NCBI RefSeq assembly: GCF_000740675.1
Contig: NZ_JPXI01000029.1
Location: forward strand, 124,001 to 188,000
DNA: 64,000 nt
Source: Massilia sp. BSC265
GTDB lineage: Bacteria > Pseudomonadota > Gammaproteobacteria > Burkholderiales > Burkholderiaceae_D
Direction of reading: 5' to 3'
This document shows, in pieces, positions 44,685 through 53,838 of the stretch. Within the stretch, counting starts at the first letter, position 1; each line of letters opens with the position of its first letter. The position numbers and the translations under genes were made by a program. The notes beneath the pieces were generated by a model. It saw only the letters and a program-made list of their open reading frames with translations, searched no databases and was not told the DNA's origin.

Positions 44685-46048
44685 GTGGACCTTCTTTCGG
44701 CGTTGGCGGAACGGCCGGCAAGGCCGGCCTCGACCCGGTTCAGCCAGCCCGGCGCGCATGGGTCGCGCCGCCAGTGGTCCAGGGTGTCGCCCACCTGGCC
44801 GAGCAGGGCGTCGGGCAGGCGCAGCGGGCGGGTCTGGTCCATCAGGAAGCGCGTCACCAGGCGGTAGCCGGCCACGCGCGTGAGCATGCGGGTGATCGAA
44901 AAGCCCGGCACGAACAGGCGCACCACGGCGTCGAATGCGCGCACGGCGCCGAAGCCGAGCTTGAACAGCATGCGGGATGGCAAAGACACGCGGCTGTTCA
45001 GGCCGAGGTCGACGCTGGCGTCCAGGCCGCACAGGCGGCGCGTCAGCAGGATCGGCATGCCTTTGAGTACGCGCAAGGGGATCTGGTCTTCCATTTCCTT
45101 CATGAGGGCCGCGGCCAGGGCGGGGCGCGGGTCGGGCTGGCGCAGCTGCCTGCGTCCACGCGTCTGGAGCTCGGCGAAGCGTGCCTCGGCCTCCTCCATG
45201 GTCCAGGCCATGAGCTCGCGCTCGATGCCGAGCAGGTGGCCGAGTACGTTCCAGGCATGCAGGTAGGCTTCTTCGTCGGCGCGCTTCAAGCCCAGGCCGA
45301 GGCGGCGCAGGCCGCGCAGGAACACGAAGCCAAAGGTCAGGAGCGTGTAGGCCAGCTGTTCCTGGTTGCAGGGCAGGCCATCGCGCGCGCTGTCCCAGCC
45401 GTGCGCATACAGCACGTGGTACACGCCGCCGCCGGCCGGGGCCAGCGGCGGCAGGGGCGGCATCGCCTCCGGTCCGACCTGCGGCTGGGTGCCGCGCAGG
45501 ATCAGGTAGCGAATGGTGGCATGGATCAGGCGCACCTTGAGCGCCTGGGCCACCCCGAAGCCCTCGGGCGTGGTCAGGCCGCCGCGCATCATGACCGGGA
45601 AGATCATGGCCGCGGTGGAGCGGATCCGGTAGTCGGTGTGCCGTTCCAGCTGGCCGGCCGCGTGCAGCACGGCGGACAGGTCGGGCAGCACGTAGCACTC
45701 GGGCAGGCTGGCGCAGAACAGCAGGGTGCAGGACAGCATGCTCATGTCCATGAACAGGCGTTCGGCGCGTTCGATCTTCGCCGCATCGGCCCAGTCGGGC
45801 AGTGCGGGACAGCGCGCCAGGTAGTCCTTCAGCGCGGCGCCAAGCTGCGGATCGAGATCGGGCCCCGGTGCCCAGCGGGCCAGGCCGCCGTTGCTTTCCC
45901 AGCGCACGATCTCGCGGTTGATTGCCGCAACCCGCGCGGCCAGCGCATGCGGCCCATCGGCGCCGGCGAGCATGCGGGCGACGGCATCGTCGGCAGGCGG
46001 GTCGGCCCGCATCGAGGGGGACGTCAAGGGCACAGCGTCGCGCTTCAT
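44681..46048 (-). CDS. DUF2236 / MpaB-like oxygenase-family protein
   Basis: A 455-residue helical protein resembling the MpaB / rubber-oxygenase (Lcp-like) catalytic family DUF2236. The marker segment is YLHAWNVLGHLLGIERELM (about residues 265-283), which holds candidate heme-ligand His residues; an Arg/Leu-rich FGFVFLRGLRRLGLG precedes it. Characterised relatives are heme b oxygenases cleaving polyisoprene or acting in mycophenolic-acid synthesis. No signal peptide is visible. GGAGG lies before ATG 46048. The stop overlaps the hybrid kinase start, an unusual coupling that may mean the protein makes or removes the signal the kinase senses. Confidence 0.75.
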   Translation of the reverse strand: MKRDAVPLTSPSMRADPPADDAVARMLAGADGPHALAARVAAINREIVRWESNGGLARWAPGPDLDPQLGAALKDYLARCPALPDWADAAKIERAERLFMDMSMLSCTLLFCASLPECYVLPDLSAVLHAAGQLERHTDYRIRSTAAMIFPVMMRGGLTTPEGFGVAQALKVRLIHATIRYLILRGTQPQVGPEAMPPLPPLAPAGGGVYHVLYAHGWDSARDGLPCNQEQLAYTLLTFGFVFLRGLRRLGLGLKRADEEAYLHAWNVLGHLLGIERELMAWTMEEAEARFAELQTRGRRQLRQPDPRPALAAALMKEMEDQIPLRVLKGMPILLTRRLCGLDASVDLGLNSRVSLPSRMLFKLGFGAVRAFDAVVRLFVPGFSITRMLTRVAGYRLVTRFLMDQTRPLRLPDALLGQVGDTLDHWRRDPCAPGWLNRVEAGLAGRSANAERRST

Positions 46049-46084
46049 TCAGCCTCCAGCAGAAAGATTCACGGAAAACGGAAA

Positions 46085-46102
46085 GCCGGGCAAACGCCCG
46101 GC
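46085..46102 (-). terminator. Probable terminator of the first TonB receptor gene
   Basis: GCCGGGC and GCCCGGC form a 7-bp stem with a 4-nt loop just after the receptor stop. On the minus strand it is followed by a T-rich but interrupted stretch (TTTCCGTTTTCC), and then by the DUF2236 ribosome-binding site. Some read-through into the next operon is possible. Confidence 0.55.
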
Positions 46103-46107
46103 CATCT

Positions 46108-48375
46108 CTAGAAACGAAGATCGAGGCGCAGGTCGGCAGTGCGCGGTGCGCTCGGCGTGGTCATGCCGAAGCTGTCGACGAGTGACGGCCGCACCTTGTT
46201 CTCGAGATTGCGCACGCGCGCCAGCACGCTCCAGTTGCTGCCTCCCGGCGCCCACGACAACGTGAGGTCGGTGATGGTGTGCGATGGCACGCGATAGGTC
46301 AGCTGCTGGGTCGGGATCGACAGCTCGTAGGCGCCGCTGGCGCGCGCGAACACGCCGCCGCCGAGCTGGCCGCCCGCGAACGGCATGCGCTGCTGGTAGC
46401 CGAGGGAAAACACGTGGCTCGGTGCCCGGTCCAGCTTGCGCCCCCCCCAGGACACGGTCGGCGTGGGCATATAGGTGACGTAGCGGGCGTCGAGCAGGGT
46501 CAGGCCATAGTTGAGGCTGCCGCCGCTGCCGACGCGCAGGTCGCCATCGAGCTCGATGCCGCGGCTGCGCGCCACGCCGGCATTGCGGGTCAGCAGACGC
46601 GGGGCGCCGGCCACGATCGCATTCCCGGTCAGCTGCAGGTTGGTATAGTCGTAGTGGAAGGCGGCGGCGTTCACCGTCAGGCGGCCGCCGAGCAGGCGCG
46701 ACTTCAGGCCGGCTTCCCATGCACGCAGCTCCTCGGGCTGGTAGTACAGGTATTCGGGCGCGACCGCCGCCGCTGCCGGGCAGGGAATGCCGAGAGCGCT
46801 GGTGCCGGCCACGCAGCCGTCGTTGAAGGCGCCGGCCTTGTAGCCCGTTGCCAGGTTGAGGTAGGCAAGGGTGGATGGGGCCAGGTCGAATTCCGCGCCC
46901 AGGCGCCAGGTGGTGCGCGAGGTGGACAGGTCGGCGGCGTTCAGCAGGCGGCGGTCGGTAGCCGGATTGAAGGCGGGGCCTTGCTGGAAGTCGGTCGAGC
47001 CGACCCGCCACTTGTGGTCGAGGGTACGGCGCGCGCCTGCGCTCAGGCGCAGGCCTTCATCAATGCGCCAGGTCAGCTGGCCGAACACAGCCTTGCTACG
47101 CGCTTCGGTTACCAGCGGGAAGGAATAATACGGCGGCAGTCCCACCGGACGCAGGCCCTGGAAGGCGTAGCTGGTGTCGGATTCCTCGGCGAAGTAATAC
47201 AGGCCGCCCTGGGCGCTGAGCGGACCATTGCCCTTGCTGGCAAGGCGCAGCTCGTGCGAGTCCTGGGTGTTGGCACCGATGTAGGTATTGATCACGCCGA
47301 GGGCGAGGGCCGGCGAGATCCGGTAGTAGTAGTTGTTCACCATCTGCTGGTCGAGTTCGCGGTGCGAACCGAGGTAGTAGAGGGTGGCCGGGCCCAGGTT
47401 CCAGCTCAGGTCGGCCAGCAAGCCGTGCGAGCGGCGGTCCTGCATGCCCTGCACCGGGGCGATGTTGACGGGGCGGAAGCCCATGGTCAGGCGCTCGTCG
47501 GTAGTGGTGTCGCGCCAGGCCGGCGCCCCGGCAGCGGCGCCGGTGTAGAAATTGGTGTCGGGGACGAAGCGGTCGTTGTTGTTGGCGGCTTTGCTATGGT
47601 CGTAGCGTACCAGCAGCGAGGCGTCGCGGCCGATGGCGAGTCTGGCGCTCAGGCGCGCATCGCGGTCGTCACGGTCCATGCCGGGCTTGAGGCCCGTGCC
47701 CTGGCCATTGCGCAGGAATGGGTCCTGCTTGCGGGTGCTGACTGCGGCGCGCAGGGCCAGGGCATCGTTCACGGGGACGTTGATCACGCCCTCGAGCTTG
47801 CGGTTGCCGTAGGTACCCGCTTCGACGGCGACGCGGCCTTCCAGCCGGCCACTGGGTGCGTTCGAGATCACGTTCACCAGGCCGGCCGTGGTATTGCGGC
47901 CGTACAGGGTGCCCTGCGGTCCGCGCAGCACCTCGATGCGGTCGACGTCGAGGAAGTTGGCGGCCTGGCCGGCGGGGCGCGCGATGTACACGCCGTCCTG
48001 CATGAAGGCGGCCGAGGGGTCGCCCTTGTCGGTGGTGTCGTTGTTGCTGATGCCGCGAATGGTCACGCGCAAGCCCGAGAAGGCCTGGTCGACGTGCACG
48101 TTGGGCAGGCGCGCGCCAAGCGATGCCGGATTGTCGGCGCCGAGTTCGAGCAGCTGCTCTCCCTTGAGCACGCTCATGGCGATCGGCGTGCGCGACACGG
48201 TGGAAAGGGTGCGCTGGGCCGTGACCACGACTTCCGGCACGGCGTTGTTCTGCTCCTGGGCGGCTGGCGCTTCCTGCGCCTGAGCGGCGTTCATGGAGGC
48301 CGCGCTCCAGGCAATACCCGATACGGCGACGACCAGCAGCTTTCGTGCCGGGCGACGGGCCTGCGTTTCTTTCAT
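46108..48375 (-). CDS. TonB-dependent outer-membrane receptor
   Basis: A 755-residue TonB-dependent receptor. The signal peptide ends near NAAQAQ. A TonB-box-like VPEVVVTAQR begins the plug domain, which includes VRGPQG-type LRGPQGTLYGRNTTAGLVNV near residue 150. The remainder is a 22-strand-type barrel ending in the C-terminal aromatic LRLDLRF required for outer-membrane insertion. ATG 48375 follows GGGGAAG. No FecA-like signalling extension is present. Divergent position next to an exported GH43 enzyme suggests oligosaccharide uptake, although the sequence alone would also allow siderophore uptake. Confidence 0.88.
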   Translation of the reverse strand: MKETQARRPARKLLVVAVSGIAWSAASMNAAQAQEAPAAQEQNNAVPEVVVTAQRTLSTVSRTPIAMSVLKGEQLLELGADNPASLGARLPNVHVDQAFSGLRVTIRGISNNDTTDKGDPSAAFMQDGVYIARPAGQAANFLDVDRIEVLRGPQGTLYGRNTTAGLVNVISNAPSGRLEGRVAVEAGTYGNRKLEGVINVPVNDALALRAAVSTRKQDPFLRNGQGTGLKPGMDRDDRDARLSARLAIGRDASLLVRYDHSKAANNNDRFVPDTNFYTGAAAGAPAWRDTTTDERLTMGFRPVNIAPVQGMQDRRSHGLLADLSWNLGPATLYYLGSHRELDQQMVNNYYYRISPALALGVINTYIGANTQDSHELRLASKGNGPLSAQGGLYYFAEESDTSYAFQGLRPVGLPPYYSFPLVTEARSKAVFGQLTWRIDEGLRLSAGARRTLDHKWRVGSTDFQQGPAFNPATDRRLLNAADLSTSRTTWRLGAEFDLAPSTLAYLNLATGYKAGAFNDGCVAGTSALGIPCPAAAAVAPEYLYYQPEELRAWEAGLKSRLLGGRLTVNAAAFHYDYTNLQLTGNAIVAGAPRLLTRNAGVARSRGIELDGDLRVGSGGSLNYGLTLLDARYVTYMPTPTVSWGGRKLDRAPSHVFSLGYQQRMPFAGGQLGGGVFARASGAYELSIPTQQLTYRVPSHTITDLTLSWAPGGSNWSVLARVRNLENKVRPSLVDSFGMTTPSAPRTADLRLDLRF

Positions 48376-48711
48376 GTAGGACTTCCCCTGGTTTTTCTTG
48401 TTACTGCATCATGCTGAACCGCTCCCACATTATTCTTTTTTGTCAACGACTGTGTCTCGTGGGATGTGGCCTCGGCAGTCTAGCAGGTAGTGATCATAGG
48501 CAATAGTCCTACAAAAGATAATTGAACAAAAATAGCGCGCTGTTACAACATCTCCCGGAGTTGATGGAAAATGTGACTACTTTGCAGGTCGATGTGACAA
48601 AGCGGCGCGAAATCCATGCGTGCGCCACGCCCAGTCCGGTTGAATTATTTTTTGGACAATAACATTGGTGCAACTGCCCCCGCGCAGGAGCAACCGAATG
48701 AAGGAGACCGA
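48376..48711. other. Divergent regulatory region, 336 bp
   Basis: It lies between the leftward TonB receptor and the rightward GH43 gene and is clearly more AT-rich than its surroundings. Short A/T runs occur near 48431-48440 and 48646-48655, the latter followed by CAATAACATTGG, which loosely resembles CAATAACGATTCC upstream of the second TonB receptor. No gene or clear promoter was recognised. Confidence 0.4.
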
Positions 48712-50526
48712 ATGAGAGCACGCGCGCTTTCCGCCGGCGCAGGCTTGCTGCTGGCTGTTACGGCCGCTGTCGATGCCCAGCCTGCGGCCACCCCGTCTGC
48801 CACCTACACCAACCCCTTGCCGCTGCGGCTTGCCGACGGCAGCCTGGCCGAAAGCTGCGCCGACCCCTCGCTGCTGCGTGACCGCAGCTCTTCCCCGACG
48901 GTCTGGTACATGTACTGTACGATGGATCCTGTCAGCCGCAAGGAACGCGAGGGCAGGGGCTGGAAGTTCCGGATGATGCCGGTCTACCGCTCGGTGGACC
49001 TGGTCAACTGGTATTTCGTGCGCGATTCCTTCGACCGGCGTCCGGCCGGACTGGCCGGTCCCAAGTCCGGACTATGGGCGCCGGAGCCGGTCTACCAGAA
49101 CGGCAGCTACTACTTGTACTTCACCGTCACCGACGTCGCCGACCGTCACAGTCCCGAGGCGGGTTGCGAGTCCGACAGCGGGATCGCGGTCGCCACCAGC
49201 GCGTCGCCCGCCGGCCCATGGAAGCCGGCCGAACGCCTGGTGGTGCCGCCGCGCCGCGCCGGCGCCGGATGCAACTTCCACTGGACCTTCGACCCCGACG
49301 TGGTCGAGGACGACCAGGGCGATCGCTTCCTGTACTACGGCAGCTACGGCGGCGGCATTTTCGTGCAGCGCCTGTCGAAGGACGGCCTGCGGGTGGAAGG
49401 CGACCCGGTGCGGGTCGGCGCGGCCAAGCGCTACGAGGGTGCCGAGGTGGTCAAGGTGGGCAAGTACTGGTACCTGTTCGCCTCGAGCACCGATTGCTGC
49501 CGCGGCCCGCTGACCGGCTATGCGCTTTTTGTGGGCCGCGCCGCCAGTCCACAAGGTCCCTTCCTCGACCGCGAGGGCAAGGACATGGCCGCCGCCCGGG
49601 TCGGCGGCACGCCGGTGCTGGTCCAGAACGGCAACCGCTGGGTGGGCGCCGGCCATAACACCGTGTTCCAGGATGCCGCCGGCCAATGGTGGACTTTTTA
49701 TCACGCGGTCGACCGCAACCAGGGCTATTTCAGCGCCGAGGACAAGCTGACCCGGCGCCCGCTGCTGCTCGACCGGATCGACTGGATCGACGGCTGGCCG
49801 GTGATCAACGGCGGCGAGGGGCCGTCGGATACGCCCCAGTGGCGCCCGGCGGTGCTGGCTGGGCAGCCGACGACTGCGCCGCCGGCCCCCACGCCGGCCG
49901 CGCCGGCCGCCGCGAGGCCGCTCTGGACCGAGCGCTTCGAGCGCAAGCAGCCCGATCCGCGCTGGAGCTGGATCCGTCCGCTGGCTGCCGGCAGCTGGTC
50001 AAGCGGCCACCCGGGCTTGCGCATGGCCACCCAGCAGACCGACCTGCACGTGGACACCAACAGCGCCGCAGTGCTGGCCACGCCGCTGCCCGAGGGCGAC
50101 CTGCGCATCGTGGCCCGCATCCGGCTCGATGCGCCGCTCGACTGCTGCGCGAAGCCGGTGCAGGCCGGCGTGGTGGTGATGCGCGACGACGATAACTACG
50201 TCAAGCTGGTGGAGCTTGCCCACGACGGCCTGCGCCAGGTCGAATTCGGCAAGGAGCTCGCCCCTGTGGAGCGCGGCTATCCGCGCTACGGCAACACGGT
50301 CGTCGGCACGCCGGGCGAGTGGACCTGGCTGCGCATCGACATCCGGCGCGACGGTCCCGAAGAGCGCTATACCGCGTGGTCGATGCAGGAAGGCGGCGGC
50401 TGGGTTGGCGGCACGACCTGGACCCATCGGCTGGGCGCCAAGGCGCGCCTAGGACTGGTGGCGATGGGCGGCGCCGGCCATGCCGTCACTTTCGACGAGG
50501 TCAGGATCGAGCGGCTGCAGCGCTGA
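48712..50526 (+). CDS. Exported GH43-family glycosidase with C-terminal lectin-like domain
   Basis: A 604-residue enzyme. A signal peptide (about residues 1-22, ending VDA) precedes a five-bladed GH43 propeller (to about residue 400). The three catalytic acids can be placed: Asp in ESCADPSLL, Asp in WTFDPDVV, and Glu in YEGAEVVKVG. A Pro/Ala-rich linker of about 20 residues joins it to a C-terminal concanavalin-like domain (about residues 430-604) of the type found on GH43 xylosidases/arabinosidases. ATG 48712 follows AAGGAG. It probably acts on arabinose- or xylose-containing polymers in the periplasm or outside the cell. Its end overlaps the convergent EamA gene by 78 bp. Confidence 0.87.
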   Translation: MRARALSAGAGLLLAVTAAVDAQPAATPSATYTNPLPLRLADGSLAESCADPSLLRDRSSSPTVWYMYCTMDPVSRKEREGRGWKFRMMPVYRSVDLVNWYFVRDSFDRRPAGLAGPKSGLWAPEPVYQNGSYYLYFTVTDVADRHSPEAGCESDSGIAVATSASPAGPWKPAERLVVPPRRAGAGCNFHWTFDPDVVEDDQGDRFLYYGSYGGGIFVQRLSKDGLRVEGDPVRVGAAKRYEGAEVVKVGKYWYLFASSTDCCRGPLTGYALFVGRAASPQGPFLDREGKDMAAARVGGTPVLVQNGNRWVGAGHNTVFQDAAGQWWTFYHAVDRNQGYFSAEDKLTRRPLLLDRIDWIDGWPVINGGEGPSDTPQWRPAVLAGQPTTAPPAPTPAAPAAARPLWTERFERKQPDPRWSWIRPLAAGSWSSGHPGLRMATQQTDLHVDTNSAAVLATPLPEGDLRIVARIRLDAPLDCCAKPVQAGVVVMRDDDNYVKLVELAHDGLRQVEFGKELAPVERGYPRYGNTVVGTPGEWTWLRIDIRRDGPEERYTAWSMQEGGGWVGGTTWTHRLGAKARLGLVAMGGAGHAVTFDEVRIERLQR

Positions 50527-51450
50527 TTCGTCGCCTTGGCCGGCATGGGCGCGCACCGACCAGGTCACGCCCGACACCAAGAGCACGATCGCCGCCAGTT
50601 CCAGGGGGCGCGGCCCCAGGCCGCGGTACACGAAGCCGTACAGCAGGGCGAACAGGGTCTCGAACAGGATCAGCTGCCCGGACAGGGTGACCGGCACGCG
50701 CCGGCTTGCCACGTTCCACAGCTGGTTGCCGATCACCGAGGCGCCAAGGGCGAGCAGGGCATTGCAGGTCCAGAACAGCGTCCAGTCTCGCACCGGCGCG
50801 GCCGGTGCGGCGTCGGAGAACAGCCAGGCGCCGAGGCCGACGAGCAGGGCGATCGCGCCCGTGGACAGTCCATACAGGGCGGACCACTGGGCGCTGGAAA
50901 ACTGCGGATTGCGCTTCAGGTAGCGCGCATTGTCCAGGGCGTACCAGCTCCAGCACAGCAGGGCGCCGGCGGCGCAGGCCACGCCCAGCGCGATGTCGTG
51001 GAGGGACGCCTTTGGGCCTGCGTGCATGAAGGTGTCGACATTGATGCAGGCGATGCCCGCGGCCACCAGCAGCAGCGGCAGCGCCAGGCGCGCCAGCGGC
51101 AGGGCGCCATGGTCTTTGCGGCCCATGAGCGTCACCACCACCGGCAGCATGCCGATGATCAGGGAGGTCGGGGCCACGCCGGCGTATTTCACGCCGGTTG
51201 CGAGCAGCATGTAGTAGACGATGTTCCCAGCCAGCGCATGGCGTAGCAGCGCCGCATAATCGGCGGGGACGAGGGTGGCGAGCAGGGGTTTCAGGCGCGG
51301 AAGCAGCAGCGCGAAAGCCATCGCGCCGTAGGCCAGGTAGCGGCCGACCGCCAGTTCCAGCGGCGAAAAGGCGCCCAGCATCTCAGGCACGATGAACACC
51401 AGGCCCCACATCGCCCCGGCCAGCAGGCCGCACAACACTCCGATCCACAT
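50449..51450 (-). CDS. EamA/DMT-family transporter
   Basis: A 333-residue membrane protein with about ten helices in two EamA repeats (about residues 3-135 and 155-300). The start at 51450 gives a typical N-terminus (LLAGAMWGLVFIVPEML). Family members export amino acids, sugars or other metabolites. The C-terminal 25 residues are hydrophilic. It is transcribed against the flanking sugar genes and overlaps the GH43 gene tail by 78 bp, so it may not belong to the sugar locus. Confidence 0.85.
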   Translation of the reverse strand: MWIGVLCGLLAGAMWGLVFIVPEMLGAFSPLELAVGRYLAYGAMAFALLLPRLKPLLATLVPADYAALLRHALAGNIVYYMLLATGVKYAGVAPTSLIIGMLPVVVTLMGRKDHGALPLARLALPLLLVAAGIACINVDTFMHAGPKASLHDIALGVACAAGALLCWSWYALDNARYLKRNPQFSSAQWSALYGLSTGAIALLVGLGAWLFSDAAPAAPVRDWTLFWTCNALLALGASVIGNQLWNVASRRVPVTLSGQLILFETLFALLYGFVYRGLGPRPLELAAIVLLVSGVTWSVRAHAGQGDESALQPLDPDLVESDGMAGAAHRHQS

Positions 51451-51543
51451 ACCGATGCACCAGCCAAAGGGGCGATTTTACCGCGCAAGGCGGCTGTCCT
51501 GCTTCATGCCTACAGGACAGCCCCGGCTAATAAATATTTGCTA

Positions 51544-51556
51544 GTATTAATGATAA
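51544..51556 (+). promoter_or_regulatory. AT-rich site shared with the second TonB-receptor promoter
   Basis: GTATTAATGATAA lies about 50 bp before the sugar-binding-protein start. It matches GTATTAGTCATAA upstream of the second TonB receptor (56944-56956) at 11 of 13 positions. It could be a common operator or promoter element for the locus. Confidence 0.35.
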
Positions 51557-51605
51557 AAGCGTGGCACGCGATAGACGAGGTGCCATCACACCCCAGGAGA
51601 CAGGA

Positions 51606-52925
51606 TTGCCCCCATTCACCGTGCGCCTCGCCGGCGCGGCTCGTGCAGCGGCGCTTGGAGCCGCGCTTGCAGCCGTACTATGCGCGCCCACATCCGCCCA
51701 TGCGCAGATCGAGGTGCGCATGTGGACGCTGCTGAGCGGCGGCGACGGTGCCCGGATGGCGGCCCTGGTCGAGCGCTTCAATGCCAGCCAGCGCGAGGTG
51801 CGCGTCACCAGCACCACGCTGAAATGGGGTGAGCCCTTCTATACCAAGGTGATCACCTCCTCGGTGGTCGGGGCCGGCCCCGACATCGCAACCGTGCACC
51901 TGTCGCGCATGACCAACCTGGCAGGCGGCGGGGTGCTGCGCCCGATCGCCCCCGGCGAGCTGGCCGAGGCGGGCCTGAACCCGGCCGATTTCTATCCGCG
52001 CCAGTGGGAGAAGTCCCAGCATGCCGGCAAGACCTATGCGATTCCGCTCGACCTGCATCCGCTGGTCCTGTACTACAACAAGACGCTGGTCGGGAAAGCC
52101 GGTCTGCTCGGCCAGGACGGCCAGCTGAAACCCATCGAAGGAATCGACGCGCTCACCGACGCTTTCCGTGCCGTACGCCAGGCCACCGGCCGCCCGGGCA
52201 TGACGATGGAGAGCAATCAAAGCTCGTACGCCGTATGGCGCTTGTGGCTGACCATGCTGGCGCAGCGCAATGCGCCCTTGATCCAGAACGGACGCTTCGC
52301 CTATGGCGCGGCGGGTGTCGATTCGCTGGCACGGATCAGCAGCTGGTTCGCCAGGGGCTACGCCCAGTCGGGCCTCAACTATGCGGCATCGACCAGCCAG
52401 TTCATCGGCGGGAACGCCGGCTTCATGATCAACGGCGTGTGGGAAGTCCCTGAAATGCTGCGCGCCACCGCGAACGGCACCTTGGGTTTCGAATACGGCA
52501 TCGTGTCCATGCCGCGCATGTACGGCAACCAGAGTGTGTGGGCCGACTCGCATGCCTTCGCCATTCCCGCCAGCGAGGGCAAGCCGATGCCGCCGCAGAA
52601 GCTGCGCGCGGCGATGCGCTTCATCGCTTTCGTTTCCAGGAATTCGCTCGGCTGGGCCCAGGGCGGCCACGTGCTGGCCTACCGCCCGGCGGCCGAATCG
52701 CCAGCCGCGCTCGCGCTGATGCCGAACCGCTTGTACGCGGACGTCCCGCGCCACGTGGTCTATGCGCCGGACGCCTGGTACATGGGGGCGGCCGGCCCGC
52801 TGGAGGCGATGGCCTCGAAATACCTGCCGGCGGCGCTGTCGTCCCAGCTGACACCGGCGCAGGCCCTGCGCATGTTCGAGACGGAAGCGGCGCTGCTCCT
52901 GCGCAAGCGCGCGCCGCGCTACTAG
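51606..52925 (+). CDS. ABC sugar-importer substrate-binding protein
   Basis: A 439-residue family-1 extracellular solute-binding protein. The signal peptide ends at SAHA-Q; the mature protein begins QIEVRMWTLLSGGDGARM, typical of sugar-binding proteins such as those for maltose or glycerol-phosphate. TTG 51606 is chosen because AGGAGA lies five bases upstream and gives a normal-length signal peptide; a GTG at 51561 is also in frame but lacks such a site. The permease gene follows after 10 bp. It should deliver oligosaccharides from the periplasm to the two permeases. Confidence 0.88.
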   Translation: MPPFTVRLAGAARAAALGAALAAVLCAPTSAHAQIEVRMWTLLSGGDGARMAALVERFNASQREVRVTSTTLKWGEPFYTKVITSSVVGAGPDIATVHLSRMTNLAGGGVLRPIAPGELAEAGLNPADFYPRQWEKSQHAGKTYAIPLDLHPLVLYYNKTLVGKAGLLGQDGQLKPIEGIDALTDAFRAVRQATGRPGMTMESNQSSYAVWRLWLTMLAQRNAPLIQNGRFAYGAAGVDSLARISSWFARGYAQSGLNYAASTSQFIGGNAGFMINGVWEVPEMLRATANGTLGFEYGIVSMPRMYGNQSVWADSHAFAIPASEGKPMPPQKLRAAMRFIAFVSRNSLGWAQGGHVLAYRPAAESPAALALMPNRLYADVPRHVVYAPDAWYMGAAGPLEAMASKYLPAALSSQLTPAQALRMFETEAALLLRKRAPRY

Positions 52926-52935
52926 GAGACGGCGA

Positions 52936-53838
52936 ATGGCGGACTTCCATTCCACGCAGGCCGCGCGCGCCATCCGTGCGCGGCGCGGCGACGCGCTGCC
53001 GGCGCTGATGCTGCTGGCCCCGTTCGGCATCACCTTCCTGCTGTTCTTCCTGCTGCCCACGCTGCAGACCTTCTACATGAGCCTGACCGAGAGCAGCCTC
53101 ACGCGGACCAATGCCTTCATCGGCATCGCCAACTACGTCACGCTGGTGCAGGATCCCTCGTTCTGGTCGGCGGTCGGGAACACCTTCTACTTCGCGCTGC
53201 TGACGGTCGTTCCGCTGACCGCGCTCGGTCTCGTCATGGCCCTGCTGGTCGACCATTTCACCCGCGCCAGCAGCTGGTTGCAGGGCGCCTTCTTCCTGCC
53301 CTACGTGCTGCCGATCTCGGTGATGACCCTGATCGCCGACTGGATGCTGCAGCCTTCCACGGGCGTGGTCAACCAGGCGCTGGGCCTGGAGCGCGCCTGG
53401 CTGGCCGACGTCACCTGGGCCTTGCCGGTCGTGGCGATTGCCACCATCTGGTGGACCGTCGGCTTCAACATGCTGATGTTCCTGGCGGGACTGCGCAACA
53501 TCCCGGCAGACCTGTACGAGGCGGCAGCCCTGGACGGGGCACGCGGATTCACCCTGTTCAGGAACATCACCTGGCCTGCGCTGCGCCCGGTGGTCGGGCT
53601 GGCGCTGGTCCTGCAGCTGATCGCCTCGATGAAGGTGTTCGGCCAGACCTACATCCTGACCGTTGGCGGGCCTTTCAACACGACCAGGATGACCCTGCAC
53701 TACATGTACGAAACCGCCTTCATCCAGAGCGACGCCGGCTACGCCGCCGCGATCGCGATGGCCTTTGTCGCCATCGTCATCGCACTGTCGCTGGCGCAGG
53801 CAGGCTTGTCGCGCTGGCTCTCGCGGGGCAAGGCATGA
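52936..53838 (+). CDS. ABC sugar-importer permease (MalF-like)
   Basis: A 300-residue permease with six membrane helices. The EAA loop that docks to the ATPase is EAAALDGARGFTLFRNITWP near residue 195. The N-terminal helix (LMLLAPFGITFLLFFLLP) is typical of sugar permeases. GGAGAC precedes ATG 52936. Its stop overlaps the start of the second permease (ATGA), so the two are made in equal amounts. Confidence 0.93.
   Translation: MADFHSTQAARAIRARRGDALPALMLLAPFGITFLLFFLLPTLQTFYMSLTESSLTRTNAFIGIANYVTLVQDPSFWSAVGNTFYFALLTVVPLTALGLVMALLVDHFTRASSWLQGAFFLPYVLPISVMTLIADWMLQPSTGVVNQALGLERAWLADVTWALPVVAIATIWWTVGFNMLMFLAGLRNIPADLYEAAALDGARGFTLFRNITWPALRPVVGLALVLQLIASMKVFGQTYILTVGGPFNTTRMTLHYMYETAFIQSDAGYAAAIAMAFVAIVIALSLAQAGLSRWLSRGKA

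Noticed and set aside
48509..48721. Small leftward frame of about 70 codons in the TonB/GH43 divergent region
   Set aside because: It has no ribosome-binding site, its codon use is unlike the genome, and it overlaps the GH43 start region.
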